Positions 12,499 through 23,700 of a stretch of DNA of 64,000 nt are shown one piece after another. Source of the stretch: Nematostella vectensis (lineage: Eukaryota > Cnidaria > Anthozoa > Actiniaria > Edwardsiidae); the NCBI RefSeq assembly GCF_932526225.1, contig NC_064035.1, forward strand, positions 11,333,296 through 11,397,295, given 5' to 3'. The notes below the pieces were generated by a model. It saw only the letters and a list, made by a program, of their open reading frames with translations, did not search any database and was not told the DNA's origin. Numbering within the stretch: position 1 is the stretch's first letter; every line of letters starts with the position of its first letter. The position numbers and the translations under genes were made by a program.

Positions 12499-12794
12499 CT
12501 TGCATTCGAGTAGCCTACACTTTACTTGGTCAGCGGTAATACCATTTACTTTGTAAATTTCACATGCTGCCAAAATACGATATTTTCGTAGAAAAGACGT
12601 ACATTTTTATTTGCAATCAAAAGAAGAATAAGAGAAAAAGGCGCATGGTCTTTCGTCAGAGATTTAATCAAGTAACACATATTCGCGGCACAGGGTACCC
12701 ATAAAATGATGCTTACAATTTATGTCAGGATATCAAACCCGTTTCCTTCCTGAGTATTGTGCACTTTCAGTGAACTCCTTTTACACCAAGTACA
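12499..12794. promoter_or_regulatory. Divergent promoter region of IGBP1 (-) and the AlkD-like gene (+)
   Basis: The two start codons face away from each other across 296 bp. A spacing this small implies a shared or bidirectional promoter. No TATA box is obvious at a plausible position. The transcription start sites cannot be placed from sequence alone. Confidence 0.6.
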
Positions 12795-13565
12795 ATGAGC
12801 AAGAGGAGTCGACAACACAAAGCAACACCTCCTCCAACAAAGAGAGCTAGGGGGACAGAACAGGAAGTTAGAAATAGCAAAATGAACATTGTAAATTTGG
12901 TTCAAGAAATCAAACAATCCTTCGCATCTCACGCGAACCCAGCAAATGCTGCGCGCATGAAACAGTACATGAGGGGGAAATTTGAGTTTTTCGGAATTAA
13001 CTCACCTCAAAGGAAAGAGTTATCAAAGCCGTATTTATCCTCAAAGTTTTCTAACCAAGAAGTTCGAGAGTTCTTGAAAGAGCTGTGGTCTTCACCGGAA
13101 CGTGAGCTACAATACTTTGGAATTGCATACCTGAATAAGCACGGCCTTCAATTTGAAAAAGAAGAATTCGAAGTGAATTTGGAATTTGCTCGTGGATTAA
13201 TCACAGAGAAATCATGGTGGGATACTGTGGACTGCTTGGCCGACCATTTGGTTGGGGATTTAGTAAGGTCTTCTCCAAGAAAAGGCAAGCAAGCGATGAA
13301 GCTGTGGATCAAAGATGAAAATTTGTGGCTAAGGCGTTGTGCTATTCTGCATCAGTTATCATACAAATGCGACACAGACAGCCAATTGTTATTCGAATTC
13401 TGCGCGTTGAGAGCTCACGAGAAAGAATTCTTTATTCAAAAAGCTATTGGTTGGGCTCTTCGGGAGTTTGCCAAGACAGATAGAGCTAAAGTTTCCAACT
13501 TTTTGAAGGCTCATAAAGAAGGGTTGAGCAGACTTAGCTATAGGGAGGCCACAAAGCACCTTTGA
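12795..13565 (+). CDS. AlkD-type DNA alkylation repair protein (HEAT-like repeat glycosylase family)
   Basis: A single-exon ORF of 256 aa. After a basic, probably nuclear-targeting extension (KRSR near residue 3, KRAR near 16), residues 30-250 match the AlkC/AlkD helical-repeat DNA glycosylase family, whose members remove positively charged alkylated bases such as N3-methyladenine and N7-methylguanine. Key residues are present: W141-W142-D143-T-V-D146 corresponds to the Trp/Asp pair of the bacterial enzyme, R180-R181 in NLWLRR to its arginine, and W220 in KAIGWALREF to the second Trp. Catalytic competence is therefore likely. The family is mostly bacterial but also occurs in scattered eukaryotes. 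The absence of introns among intron-rich neighbours may reflect ancient transfer or retroposition (inference). The start at 12795 is the first ATG after the divergent promoter and supplies the NLS-like segment. Confidence 0.9.
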   Translation: MSKRSRQHKATPPPTKRARGTEQEVRNSKMNIVNLVQEIKQSFASHANPANAARMKQYMRGKFEFFGINSPQRKELSKPYLSSKFSNQEVREFLKELWSSPERELQYFGIAYLNKHGLQFEKEEFEVNLEFARGLITEKSWWDTVDCLADHLVGDLVRSSPRKGKQAMKLWIKDENLWLRRCAILHQLSYKCDTDSQLLFEFCALRAHEKEFFIQKAIGWALREFAKTDRAKVSNFLKAHKEGLSRLSYREATKHL

Positions 13566-13619
13566 AGAACATCAAAGACAGTCTGGAAATGCTTGGTACC
13601 CCAGCTGTTGTTATTGAAT

Positions 13620-13625
13620 AATAAA
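13620..13625 (+). other. Polyadenylation signal of the AlkD-like gene
   Basis: AATAAA lies 55 bp after the stop codon, inside AATAATAAAAAC. It is a suitable distance for the 3' end of the transcript. Confidence 0.6.
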
Positions 13626-13966
13626 AACAAAATTAACAGAAAGTAATTTTAGGCTCCTACTTTAAGGGACAATGGAACTTAAAGACAAATCATAGCCAGA
13701 ATTTGGCCAGGAAAAATGCTTTAAGGCGAGACCAAAAGCCCTAGTTTCAGTACCAACATCATACTTATTCATATAAAAGTATTTTATGCAAGTTTCACTG
13801 TAAAGCTAATTTTAAATAAGGATTATTTTATTATTAATTACTAAGCATGGAGTTAGAGTGGTTTTCAAAAACCAGTAAAATACTATTTAGTTTTTTTAGT
13901 ACTAATACACAGTAATGTCTTTGTTCTCTTTTGTTCTTGCTTGACTAGGACAAAAACACTTTTGCC

Positions 13967-14103
13967 TTAGGCTAAGTTCAAATGCCATATTATACATGAG
14001 CTGTATTCAGTGCAAATGCATACAAATGAATCAATTTAATTACTTGATCGCATTTGCATTGGATATGGCTCATGGAAAATATGAAGTTAGAACTTAGCCT
14101 GAA
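13967..14103. mobile_element. Palindromic MITE, copy 1 of a two-copy family in this window
   Basis: Arms TTAGGCTAAGTTCAAATGCC... and ...TTAGAACTTAGCCTGAA are near reverse complements, and the internal part (CATGAGCTGTATTCAGTGCA and its complement) also pairs. A second copy lies at 62627-62773. It sits between the convergent AlkD-like and NDUFA4 genes. Confidence 0.75.
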
Positions 14104-14394
14104 TGTTCTTAAAAAATAGTTACCAAGACATAAGAATAATTTGTAACTTTAATTACATTCAAACAAGCCAGCAATTAAGTTAAGAGTCTCTTATTTTTGT
14201 CCGGTGACTGACTATGAAATTACACAAGTCTCATCACATTTAGATGTACATAACCTTATTTGTACACACACTCTCTTTTAGGTACATAGGATTCAAATTT
14301 CCTCCAAAACGTTACATTTTCTTCAACATAAAGTTCAGCAGATACAATATTACAGCCTCAAATTTATCAACAAGTAAGAAAAATACAAATTATC

Positions 14395-17300
14395 CTAAGA
14401 CTCCTTTTCATAGTCTGGTCTCTCATGCTTCAGGTTGCTGTAGTCTTTAGTAGAAAATAACTGAAAAAAAAAAAAAAGAATAAAGAAACAATAAAAGGGA
14501 ATCACTTTTTTTTATAAATGGCAAGAGGCTATACCTTGCGCTGCTCATTTGGTGCCACACGCTGCCAAGGGTAAGGGTTGTTCTTTTTGTCGATTCTAAA
14601 ACAGATAAATTTTGGTGTTAGGATATACATGGTGATACAAAGATAAAAGACACCTGTACTAGAGGGGCTTGAAAATCAATCAAGTGACCAGCAGCAGGAC
14701 CAAGAGCAAGTAGCCACTTGTTGCAACAATAGGGTCTGGGGGACACAGGATTTTGCTTAAACACGAGGTTCCGCTATAGAGGGAAAGCTCCTCCCACGCC
14801 CGGGCTCGAGAACAGTTAGTTATCAATCAGCCGTCAATGAGTCAACATGTCAGACAATTGCTCTGAGCGCTAAATTAAAATTTCATATTCTAAACCAGAA
14901 TGAATATCATTCCTAGAGTTGTCCATGTAAGAATATTTCTGTCTATGGTAAAATAATCCTATACCAAGCTGTGTGCGCCCAAAAATACGAGCATTTTCAT
15001 CACAGCATGATGATAATTTATGCAGGTGCGTTAGATTATGGATAGCGCAAAATTTAAAATTTTGCACCGAAAACTTGAGTGGACAGCAAATCACTAATTT
15101 ATTGATCTCTTCACACAACTGTCTTGTTACCTGTGCAAAAAAAAAGTTTTATTTTAGTTAACTAAGGCTCAGAGATAAGCAATTTTACAGGAGGCTTACA
15201 ATTTGTGACTGCTAGCACTGCAGTGTTCTGATTATAATTGCAAATTAGAGCCCAGGGGTGGGAGGAGCTTTCCCTTATAGCGGAACCTCTTGTTTAAATT
15301 CGGTGCGGGATGCATTAATTCGACAGTAATTGAGATTGGCTTTGAAAAAGAGGATCATAGCTACCAGATACAGCATTTTGGTAAAAAAAGCACTTCATGA
15401 AACTGTCAAGGTAGCCTGCTAGCACCTACTGCACTGTAACACTAAGCCATGCTCAGTTCTAAATGTTCTTTGATATAAGGTGAATAATTATTTAATAAAA
15501 GCTTACGCGGCTTCTGGGTGAGTCAACAATGAACGTCCTATAAACCAGGTAGCCCCACCGACAGCAGCACCAATACACACAAAAAGTGGTATTAACTGAA
15601 AGAGAAAGTCAGCAAGTTTTTATAAAAAGGATAATTGGAAGAAAACTGTAAGGGTTTTTTCACAAATGGCTAATAATTTTTGACAACTTTCCGACACCAT
15701 TATTTCAGCTCTTATTGGTTTTATAAGAAAATTGCATTGGGCTATTTTTTTTTTTCAGTTTCTATGAGTGGAAAATGAAATAGTGGAGCTTGAAATGCCA
15801 TAAAAATATACTTAATTTTTTCTGTACCAATGAGATTCTTGGGAATGGGATTTTGGTAGCCTGCGAACAGGCTCTCCTTTGTGCTGAATCAGACTTAGCC
15901 TTTCGAGTGTTCAGGGGCCGTATGGCACGCCACTTTTAGTAGAGTCCTGTGGCGCACGGTTTTAGTCGGAAGGGCGTTTAGTCTTTCGACTGTTCACGAG
16001 CCCTTTGGCGCGGTTTTAGGGGGGCTTTGGGCCGAGCAAAGAAAGGAGAGCCTGCAATGGTCTTTGTTCGTATCGAGTATCTACGTTCAAAACCCGAACA
16101 TAAAATACTGATTGGTAATTTTTTTCAAGTGATGACAGAATCCTTCAGCAGCCCACAACAGAAGTGTGAGCATGACCACTATACTACAATCAATGCATTC
16201 GCGGCTGGTTTCCACCTTCTTAGTGCGAGATTCTTTATAAGACAAGCCATAGTTTTGTCGTCCGGTGTTCTCAAAGTCACGTCCCCGTTGGGAGATAAAA
16301 TCAGAATTTTCACAATTGTTGTGTTGTTTGGAAGACCGTTGATGTTGAGATGTGCGAGAAAGGTACAGTATCTTCTTGTTGTTTCTCCTGTTGTGCTGGT
16401 GGGAGATTTTCTTTGTCCTCCTCAGTCTGGACAAAAAGTCGACAACGCGATTGCGGTTGTTTTTCCGGATCAACGAATTCGTTTGTTCTTCTTACTTTCC
16501 TCGAAGGACTTTTTCCTGGCGTCAAAACAACGAGCCGCTTCGAGACTAGAACCTCTTGGACTCTTGTCAAGGGTTGTTAATATCTGCTGAAGCCGTGGAA
16601 AGCTTGCAATATTGTATTATTTTTCTGAAGCACCCAGGACAGATTCTTGAAGATAACAAACTGTTGTTTTCTAGCTGGACACCAACACTATAGCATATCG
16701 ACGACAAAACTACAATTTTATAGCTGTCTCTATTAGAAGGCTAGAACACGTCACAAATGAGACTAGAGAACCGTATTGCATTCTCAATGAACACTTGCAA
16801 ACTCTGCAAAAGTCGTCTGTTGTGTTAAGTCGGGTTTGAAGCTGTCTACCCTTGCGTCGATACGTTTTCTTTGGAGTTTCTCGTGTAGATTCATTCAGCA
16901 TGGGGAAACACATGAACCGACGAAACAAACTCTGTTTTGACAGTTCTCAGGATGAGTGAACAGCGTTACCCCGGGCCACTTTCGCTGAATTTTGATTGGT
17001 CCGTATCATTTTGATGACTGACAAGTGATTAGAAAATTAATCGAGCGTGAAAGGGGACTGATCTCAAACAATACAGAGACTATTGCAGGCGCTAGCCTCG
17101 CAAGCATTGGCAGCCAATGAAAAACGTGATTGGCTCATTTAACAGACAATCAAATGTTTCACAAATCATGGAGTTAAATTTTACCTTCACAAAAAATTAA
17201 ACTGTAACATTTACATACTGGTTGGTTGTGTTTACAGAAAAATGTTACAGATTTAGGAGCAGGTTTAGGAGCAAAGAAGCATAATAACTGAATCCCTACA

Positions 17301-17615
17301 AAGAGATTATTAACTTATCTTTCTTGAAGTAATTCATGAACTTCACAAAGAAGAAAATAGCAGAACAAAAACACGGAAAGGCATATATCGATGACGGAGT
17401 CAATGTCCTTATATTTGTTATCGTTTTACTCATGTACTTATCTCAAACGATCGCTGATCTTACAAATGCATGCAATGGTGCACGTTTCCTCACTTCTCGA
17501 CACACACTATGATGACTCAGCGAACTTTACTTTAAAAAAGTGATTTTCCTTAGAACTTCAAACTTAAAAATCTATACCTTACCTCAGGGTATCTTTTTAG
17601 GTACCGGACAAGCAT
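14395..17615 (-). CDS. NDUFA4: NDUFA4 (COXFA4), cytochrome c oxidase-associated subunit
   Basis: Four exons on the minus strand: 17615-17583, 15595-15507, 14595-14535 and 14460-14395, totalling 249 nt and 82 aa (human 81 aa), phases all consistent. The small first exon encodes MLVRYLKRYPE. The second gives the single transmembrane segment LIPLFVCIGAAVGGATWF. The third carries DKKNNPYPWQRVAPNEQ, matching the family's WDRNNPEPWNK-LGPNDQ region, and the fourth ends with DYSNLKHERPDYEK. The protein is a small inner-membrane subunit first assigned to complex I and later to complex IV. Its promoter is shared head to head with MRPL45, another mitochondrial gene. Intron 1 contains a broken gene fragment (16180-16913) and intron 2 a TTAA-flanked MITE. 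Confidence 0.95.
14761..15293. mobile_element. TTAA-flanked MITE (piggyBac-like) in NDUFA4 intron 2
   Basis: Long terminal inverted repeats of about 50 bp: GAGGTTCCGCTATA-GAGGGAAAGCTCC on the left and its near complement at 15247-15293. The element is bounded by TTAA at 14757-14760 and 15294-15297, the target duplication typical of piggyBac-type transposition. No transposase is encoded, so it is non-autonomous. Confidence 0.75.
16180..16913 (-). pseudogene. Broken copy of a repeat-associated zinc-finger protein of unknown function
   Basis: On the minus strand successive blocks in different frames form one recognisable order. First come a basic N-terminus (ETPKKTYRRKGRQ) and a first CxxC block (DFCRVCKCSLRMQYG). 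The next block, in another frame, has LENNSLLSSRICPGCFRKI. Then comes a block with LTPGKSPSRKVRR and EEDKENLPP, and last a C-terminal block (VKILILSPNGDVTLRTP... LIKNLALRRWKPAANAL). Each junction needs a frameshift or stop suppression, so it is a pseudogene. From memory, proteins with paired CxxC motifs followed by this type of tail are numerous in cnidarian genomes, but I cannot name the family. It lies inside NDUFA4 intron 1. Plus-strand ORFs over the same interval are antisense shadows. Confidence 0.5.
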
Positions 17616-17789
17616 TCTCACAGTACAAAAGGCTTTCTTTTTTTTATGAAAAAATGGGTAAAAGGCCGGTCCAACTGCCCTCACGTTCAAGATGGCGTTT
17701 GCGAGACTTGCCGTGTGACGTCACAACCCAGGTCACCGCGGTTGAGCCTGACCGGGTTCAGGTTCGGGCTCAAGACCAACTAATCCAAG
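17616..17789. promoter_or_regulatory. Bidirectional NDUFA4-MRPL45 promoter with CRE and YY1-like sites
   Basis: Only 174 bp separate the two start codons. A perfect cAMP-response palindrome TGACGTCA is at 17716-17723. AAGATGGCG, the YY1-type core, occurs at 17689-17697 and again at 17788-17796, where it includes the MRPL45 ATG. The region is locally GC-rich compared with the flanks, and no TATA box is seen. Two nuclear genes for mitochondrial proteins are therefore probably co-regulated. Confidence 0.75.
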
Positions 17790-20700
17790 ATGGCGGCCAC
17801 CTGCCTGTTACGGCGTGCAAATACTTGTGCTAAATTCCAGGTAAAGGTTTATATATTATTCGTATTTATTGTATGTTGCTAGGTGTTTATTTTTGATGCT
17901 GCAACAAATTCACGATTTCGAGAGATTTTAGCATAAATATGAATGAGTTATTATTTTGAACTGCCTCTGATCCACTGATTTGTGATGGTGGTCAGGCGTT
18001 CTGTCTTGAAGTACAAATGATTGGGGTTTAAGCGAAAATAAAAACTGAGAGTAGGTTATGACCGTACAAAGAATGGGGACGAAGGATTGGAGAGAGCAGA
18101 GGCTAAACCCCCTCCCCATTCTTCGTTTGGCCATACTCTTCCTCGCCCTTTTTATCCACTGAAACCCCACAGAAATGCTTGCTCTGCAAGCGAGGGGTTA
18201 ACTCGTTGTACGATTGTTGTCCTCCTAAGGACAAATGACAATCTGCTATTTGTTAGCTAAAAGCTGTAAGTATACTCTATCCCCACTCTGGGCTGGGCAT
18301 TGAATGTCATAGCTGTCAACCTCGCTTTTGGAAAAATCTTGATACAAAGAATGTATCAGGAGTACAGTACCAAGATATAGCTAATACGGGAGAATACAGT
18401 AAAGGTATGAATATTAAAATTAGGCATGAGAAAAGGAGATGACAGCTACGAAATCCACAATGTGGACGAGTACAGTACAGGTCTAGAGTAACATAACCTC
18501 CACTCGCGAGTACTCGAGACTCATGCATATTCTTCTCGAGTATCGCTCGAGAGTATTGACTCGCCAAATATTCATAAGCTTGAGCGTCTTTGTGAGTGAT
18601 TGATTTCAGTGTTTTCTAATCCGTGACTTTATATCTGCCCATTATAAAGTATAGAATGATTAGGATTGCCTGCGTGGTTAGTAAAGTAAACTCAGAAACA
18701 TCGAACAAGATTTTTGTGCTATCTTGCTAACTTTAACAAAATGATTTAAATTTATAAACGAACACTCCTGGGTTTTTGCTTTAAATATAATAGTAAGCGA
18801 AGTAAAATAATTCCTAATAAAAGGTAGAACTAGCTCCAATTAATTATTTTTATTTTCTAGGGATTAGTTGCGTAACGCAATTTGAACACGCTTTGCCGTA
18901 GCTAAACGCCGTGAGCCATAAAACGAATTGTAAATAACACTTGATCGACTTTGAGTACGGGGCTAAAATCATGTACCTTTTCAATCATCATCCTGCTAAC
19001 AATTTGAGACATAACAGAAAGTACTGCAAAGTTTATTAGCCAAATAAGCGAAGCTTCAGACTTTGAAGCAAGTTCAGACGATGAGAAGAAGCTACCAACT
19101 TTGAAGCGAGACAGTCATAATAAAGTGCTAGACTAGACAGCGACACTTTGTAGACAGTCTTTGTGAACATATTTGCAGTAAACACAGAAATATTATTTCT
19201 GCGTTTAGATGATTCAAGACAAATAACAAATAACGGCAAGACAAATAAGTATAATCCTGTCTCATCCCGTCTCAGTCTCATATTAGTTAACTAAGCTGTT
19301 ATATGTGAATTTTAAAGAGAAGAATTATTTGTGCGCTTTATTTTTTCCCAGTTCAAGTGACAAAACCGGCAGGCTTACAAATGACTAAAAGCCCACGAAG
19401 TATACAAATTACAATATGATACGATCTTGAATTGTATTCATGATGTACATTTATTATAAAGACGCTTAGTAAATCTAAAGCGACATTCGAAGGAAGAACG
19501 AATTGCGTTTATCTCGAGCTTTAAAGTGCAACTTAATTAGACATGACAATCGGGCTAAAATTCTTAACACGGGGAAAAAATTATATACATCATGGTTAAC
19601 AAAGCAGACTCAATTTTAGGTGGCTTATTCCCCCTAGTTTTTCTACTCTGATACATTGAAAATGAGGGCATTTCGCGTCTGGGTACTGGGCTTGGATCCT
19701 TTCCAAATATGTGCGATTCCATGCGCTACTTTGTTTGGTTAGTTGTTAGGCCAAGCGAAGCCGACTTCTCCACAGACTTTCACACATTTGACCGTAACCA
19801 CCATTACTGACCATGAAGAAAAAGAAATAGTTTTGACCTTCCAATAAGCAAAAAAACAGTTTTAGCTATTTAGAGATATGCTTTTCTTTTAGCGAAGTTA
19901 ATAAAATATTTCCTACAAACACATGTTAGAGCGTAATCGTGTTACGCATTTCGTCTACGAGAATGACATGAAACCTGAAACCTTGTTGTTTCTTCATCAG
20001 ATCTCGCATGTTTGACTTATCATAACCTTTGATTCTGTAAACCTTCCAATCAGCCACAACTTATTTGAGATATCTTAAGATGTAATTTTTCACCTGAAAA
20101 GTAAATCATTATTTCCTACGAGCATTTTTTTTAAGACCGTCGATGTAATAAATATTTCGTCTACGAAGCGTTGTTATTTCTTTAAGATCCCAGTGTTTGA
20201 TTGATCATTCTTAAACCTTCCCACTCGGTGAAAGTGCGAGCGGTTCGATTCCTGCGAGCGGCGAGTGGCTTAGTTCTCGATTGTCTCATTAAAAAAGTGC
20301 TAGTCTCAATTCTCGAGTGGTGCGAGTGCTAATGAGGACTCTACACTCTCGAGTGGAGGTTATGTTACTCTAGACCTGTACTGTAGGCTTGTCAAGCACC
20401 CTTGCCTGACTCTTGTCAATCCCCCCCCCCCTGTGGGGCTTGACAATTATTGGTGCATCATAGAAAGACTTGGAGTTTTTTTTAAGTTGGCACCCTGTCT
20501 TTTCAAGGACAATGTTTTTCAGTCTCATAGTTGTAAACATAGTCATTTTATTATCCAGAAAAAAATACAAATATTGTTACACTGCCCGCAAATACAGTAG
20601 CAGAAGCTAATCAATGTGAACATGCTATTAGACAGACCCTCCAAGAAAGTTAATTAGCCTTTTTTATTCTTTACATTTGAAAATCCAGCAGTCTATTTTA

Positions 20701-23700
20701 TACAAGAGAAACTTCTAAATTAGCATGATAAGCGTTAAGAATATTGGATTCTTGGAAGTATCTGAGTTACTCGTTTGAACTAGTATGGATGTAACTGTAT
20801 CGCTGGCTGGATTTATAGCACACCGTCTAGGCTTTGCACCAGTATTTGCATTGCTTCACTACTTGCTTTTTACAGCTAATGATGCTGCTCACCCTCCTTT
20901 TGCAGGGTATTTAATTGGCAGACCATTTGTATATCCCAGGCACTACCACTAGAAGGGCAGTGTATTTAATTGACAGACTGTTTGTATATCCCAGGCACTA
21001 CCACTAGAAGGGCAGGGTATCTAATTGGCAGACCATTTGTATATCCCAGGCACTACCACTAGAAGGGCAGGGTATTTAATTGGCAGACTGTTTCCGTATT
21101 TCCCAAGGCACTACCACTAGAAGGGCAGTGTATAAAATTGGCAGACTGTTTGTATATCCCAGGCACTACCACTAGAAGGGCAGTGTATAAAATTGGCAGA
21201 CTGTTTGTATATCCCAGGCACTACCACTAGAAGGGCAGGGTATCTAATTGGCAGACTGTTTGTATATCCCAGGCACTACCACTAGAAGGGCAAGGTATTT
21301 AATTGGCAGACTGTTTGTATATCCCAGGCACTACCACTAGAAGGGCAAGGTATTTAATTGGCAGACTGTTTGTATATCCCAGGCACTACCACTAGAAGGG
21401 CAGGGTATAAAATTGGCAGACTGTTTGTATATCCCAGGCACTACCACTAGAAGGGCAGGGTATTAAATTGGCAGACTGTTTGTATATCCCAGGCACTACC
21501 ACTAGAAGGGCAGGGTATTAAATTGGCAGACTGTTTGTATATCCCAGGCACTACCACTAGAAGGGCAGTGTATAAAATTGGCAGACTGTTTGTATATCCC
21601 AGGCACTACCACTAGAAGGGCAGGGTATTTAATTGGCAGACTGTTTGTATATCCCAGGCACTACCACTAGAAGGGCAGGGTATAAAATTGGCAGACTGTT
21701 TGTATATCCCAGGCACTACCACTAGAAGGGCAGGGTATTTAATTGGCAGACTGTTTGTATATCCCAGGCACTACCACTAGAAGGGCAGGGTATCTAATTG
21801 GCAGACCATTTGTATATCCCAGGCACTACCACTAGAAGGGCAGGGTATTTAATTGGCAGACTGTTTCCGTATTTCCCAAGGCACTACCACTAGAAGGGCA
21901 GTGTATAAAATTGGCAGACTGTTTGTATATCCCAGGCACTACCACTAGAAGGGCAGTGTATAAAATTGGCAGACTGTTTGTATATCCCAGGCACTACCAC
22001 TAGAAGGGCAGGGTATCTAATTGGCAGACTGTTTGTATATCCCAGGCACTACCACTAGAAGGGCAAGGTATTTAATTGGCAGACTGTTTGTATATCCCAG
22101 GCACTACCACTAGAAGGGCAAGGTATTTAATTGGCAGACTGTTTGTATATCCCAGGCACTACCACTAGAAGGGCAGGGTATCTAATTGGCAGACTGTTTG
22201 TATATCCCAGGCACTACCACTAGAAGGGCAGGGTATTAAATTGGCAGACTGTTTGTATATCCCAGGCACTACCACTAGAAGGGCAAGGTATTTAATTGGC
22301 AGACTGTTTGTATATCCCAGGCACTACCACTAGAAGGGCAGGGTATTAAATTGGCAGACTGTTTGTATATCCCAGGCACTACCACTAGAAGGGCAAGGTA
22401 TTTAATTGGCAGACTGTTTGTATATCCCAGGCACTACCACTAGAAGGGCAAGGTATTTAATTGGCAGACTGTTTGTATATCCCAGGCACTACCACTAGAA
22501 GGGCAGGGTATAAAATTGGCAGACTGTTTGTATATCCCAGGCACTACCACTAGAAGGGCAGGGTATAAAATTGGCAGACTGTTTGTATATCCCAGGCACT
22601 ACCACTAGAAGGGCAGTGTATAAAATTGGCAGACTGTTTGTATATCCCAGGCACTACCACTAGAAGGGCAGGGTATCTAATTGGCAGACTGTTTGTATAT
22701 CCCAGGCACTACCACTAGAAGGGCAGGGTATAAAATTGGCAGACTGTTTGTATATCCCAGGCACTACCACTAGAAGGGCAGGGTATCTAATTGGCAGACC
22801 ATTTGTATATCCCAGGCACTGCCACTAGAAGGGCAGTGTATAAAATTGGCAGACTGTTTGTATATCCCAGGCACTACCACTAGAAGGGCAGTGTATAAAA
22901 TTGGCAGACTGTTTGTATATCCCAGGCACTACCACTAGAAGGGCAGGGTATTTAATTGGCAGACTGTTTGTATATCCCAGGCACTACCACTAGAAGGGCA
23001 AGGTATTTAATTGGCAGACTGTTTGTATATCCCAGGCACTACCACTAGAAGGGCAGGGTATAAAATTGGCAGACTGTTTGTATATCCCAGGCACTACCAC
23101 TAGAAGGGCAGGGTATAAAATTGGCAGGCCATTTGTATATCCCAGGCACTACCACTAGAAGGGCAGGGTATTTATTTGGCAGACTGTTTCCGTATTTTCC
23201 AAGGCACTACCACTAGAAGGGCAGGGTATTAAATTAGGGTTGTTGCCTGGTAACTTGCCCTTACCAACTAATTTCAAACTTTTTCTAATTTTCTCATATT
23301 ATTATAATATTTTTTTTATGTTACTTGTCCCACATTTAGAAATAACCACCAAAAAAGGTGCTGATGAAAAACAAAAATGATGTACGTTTTTATTGCAGAT
23401 AATTGCTAGAGTTGGAGTAGATAATTCTGCAGGACGAAATGATTTGATGCTTGGTCCAATATGGGTTCTCCAAAGTCGAACAAAAATCAGCAAATCATCT
23501 CCTTTCGGAAAAAGAGTGAACCCAATGGCTGCCCAGCGAGAAAGTTTTTTGAAAAACTTCCCCAATGCCAAGGACATGGCCCCTTCAAAAGACAACCAGG
23601 AATCTGCTCTTGTAATAGATAGTGTTGGTATGTCCAGTTACAAAAGCCCCTCATTGTGAGAATTACATATTGAGCCCTTTATTGTTTCAGACATTGCAAA

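Noticed and set aside
12382-12573. Longer IGBP1 start with an extra 25 residues
   Set aside because: The upstream Met adds residues not expected for the family, while MAVHSDIASL gives the usual N-terminal length.
16027-16590. 187-codon plus-strand ORF
   Set aside because: It is antisense to the better-supported minus-strand pseudogene blocks and has no recognisable features.
20898-23235. CRISPR-like array
   Set aside because: The 55 bp units are contiguous with no unique spacers, and the genome is eukaryotic; it is a satellite.
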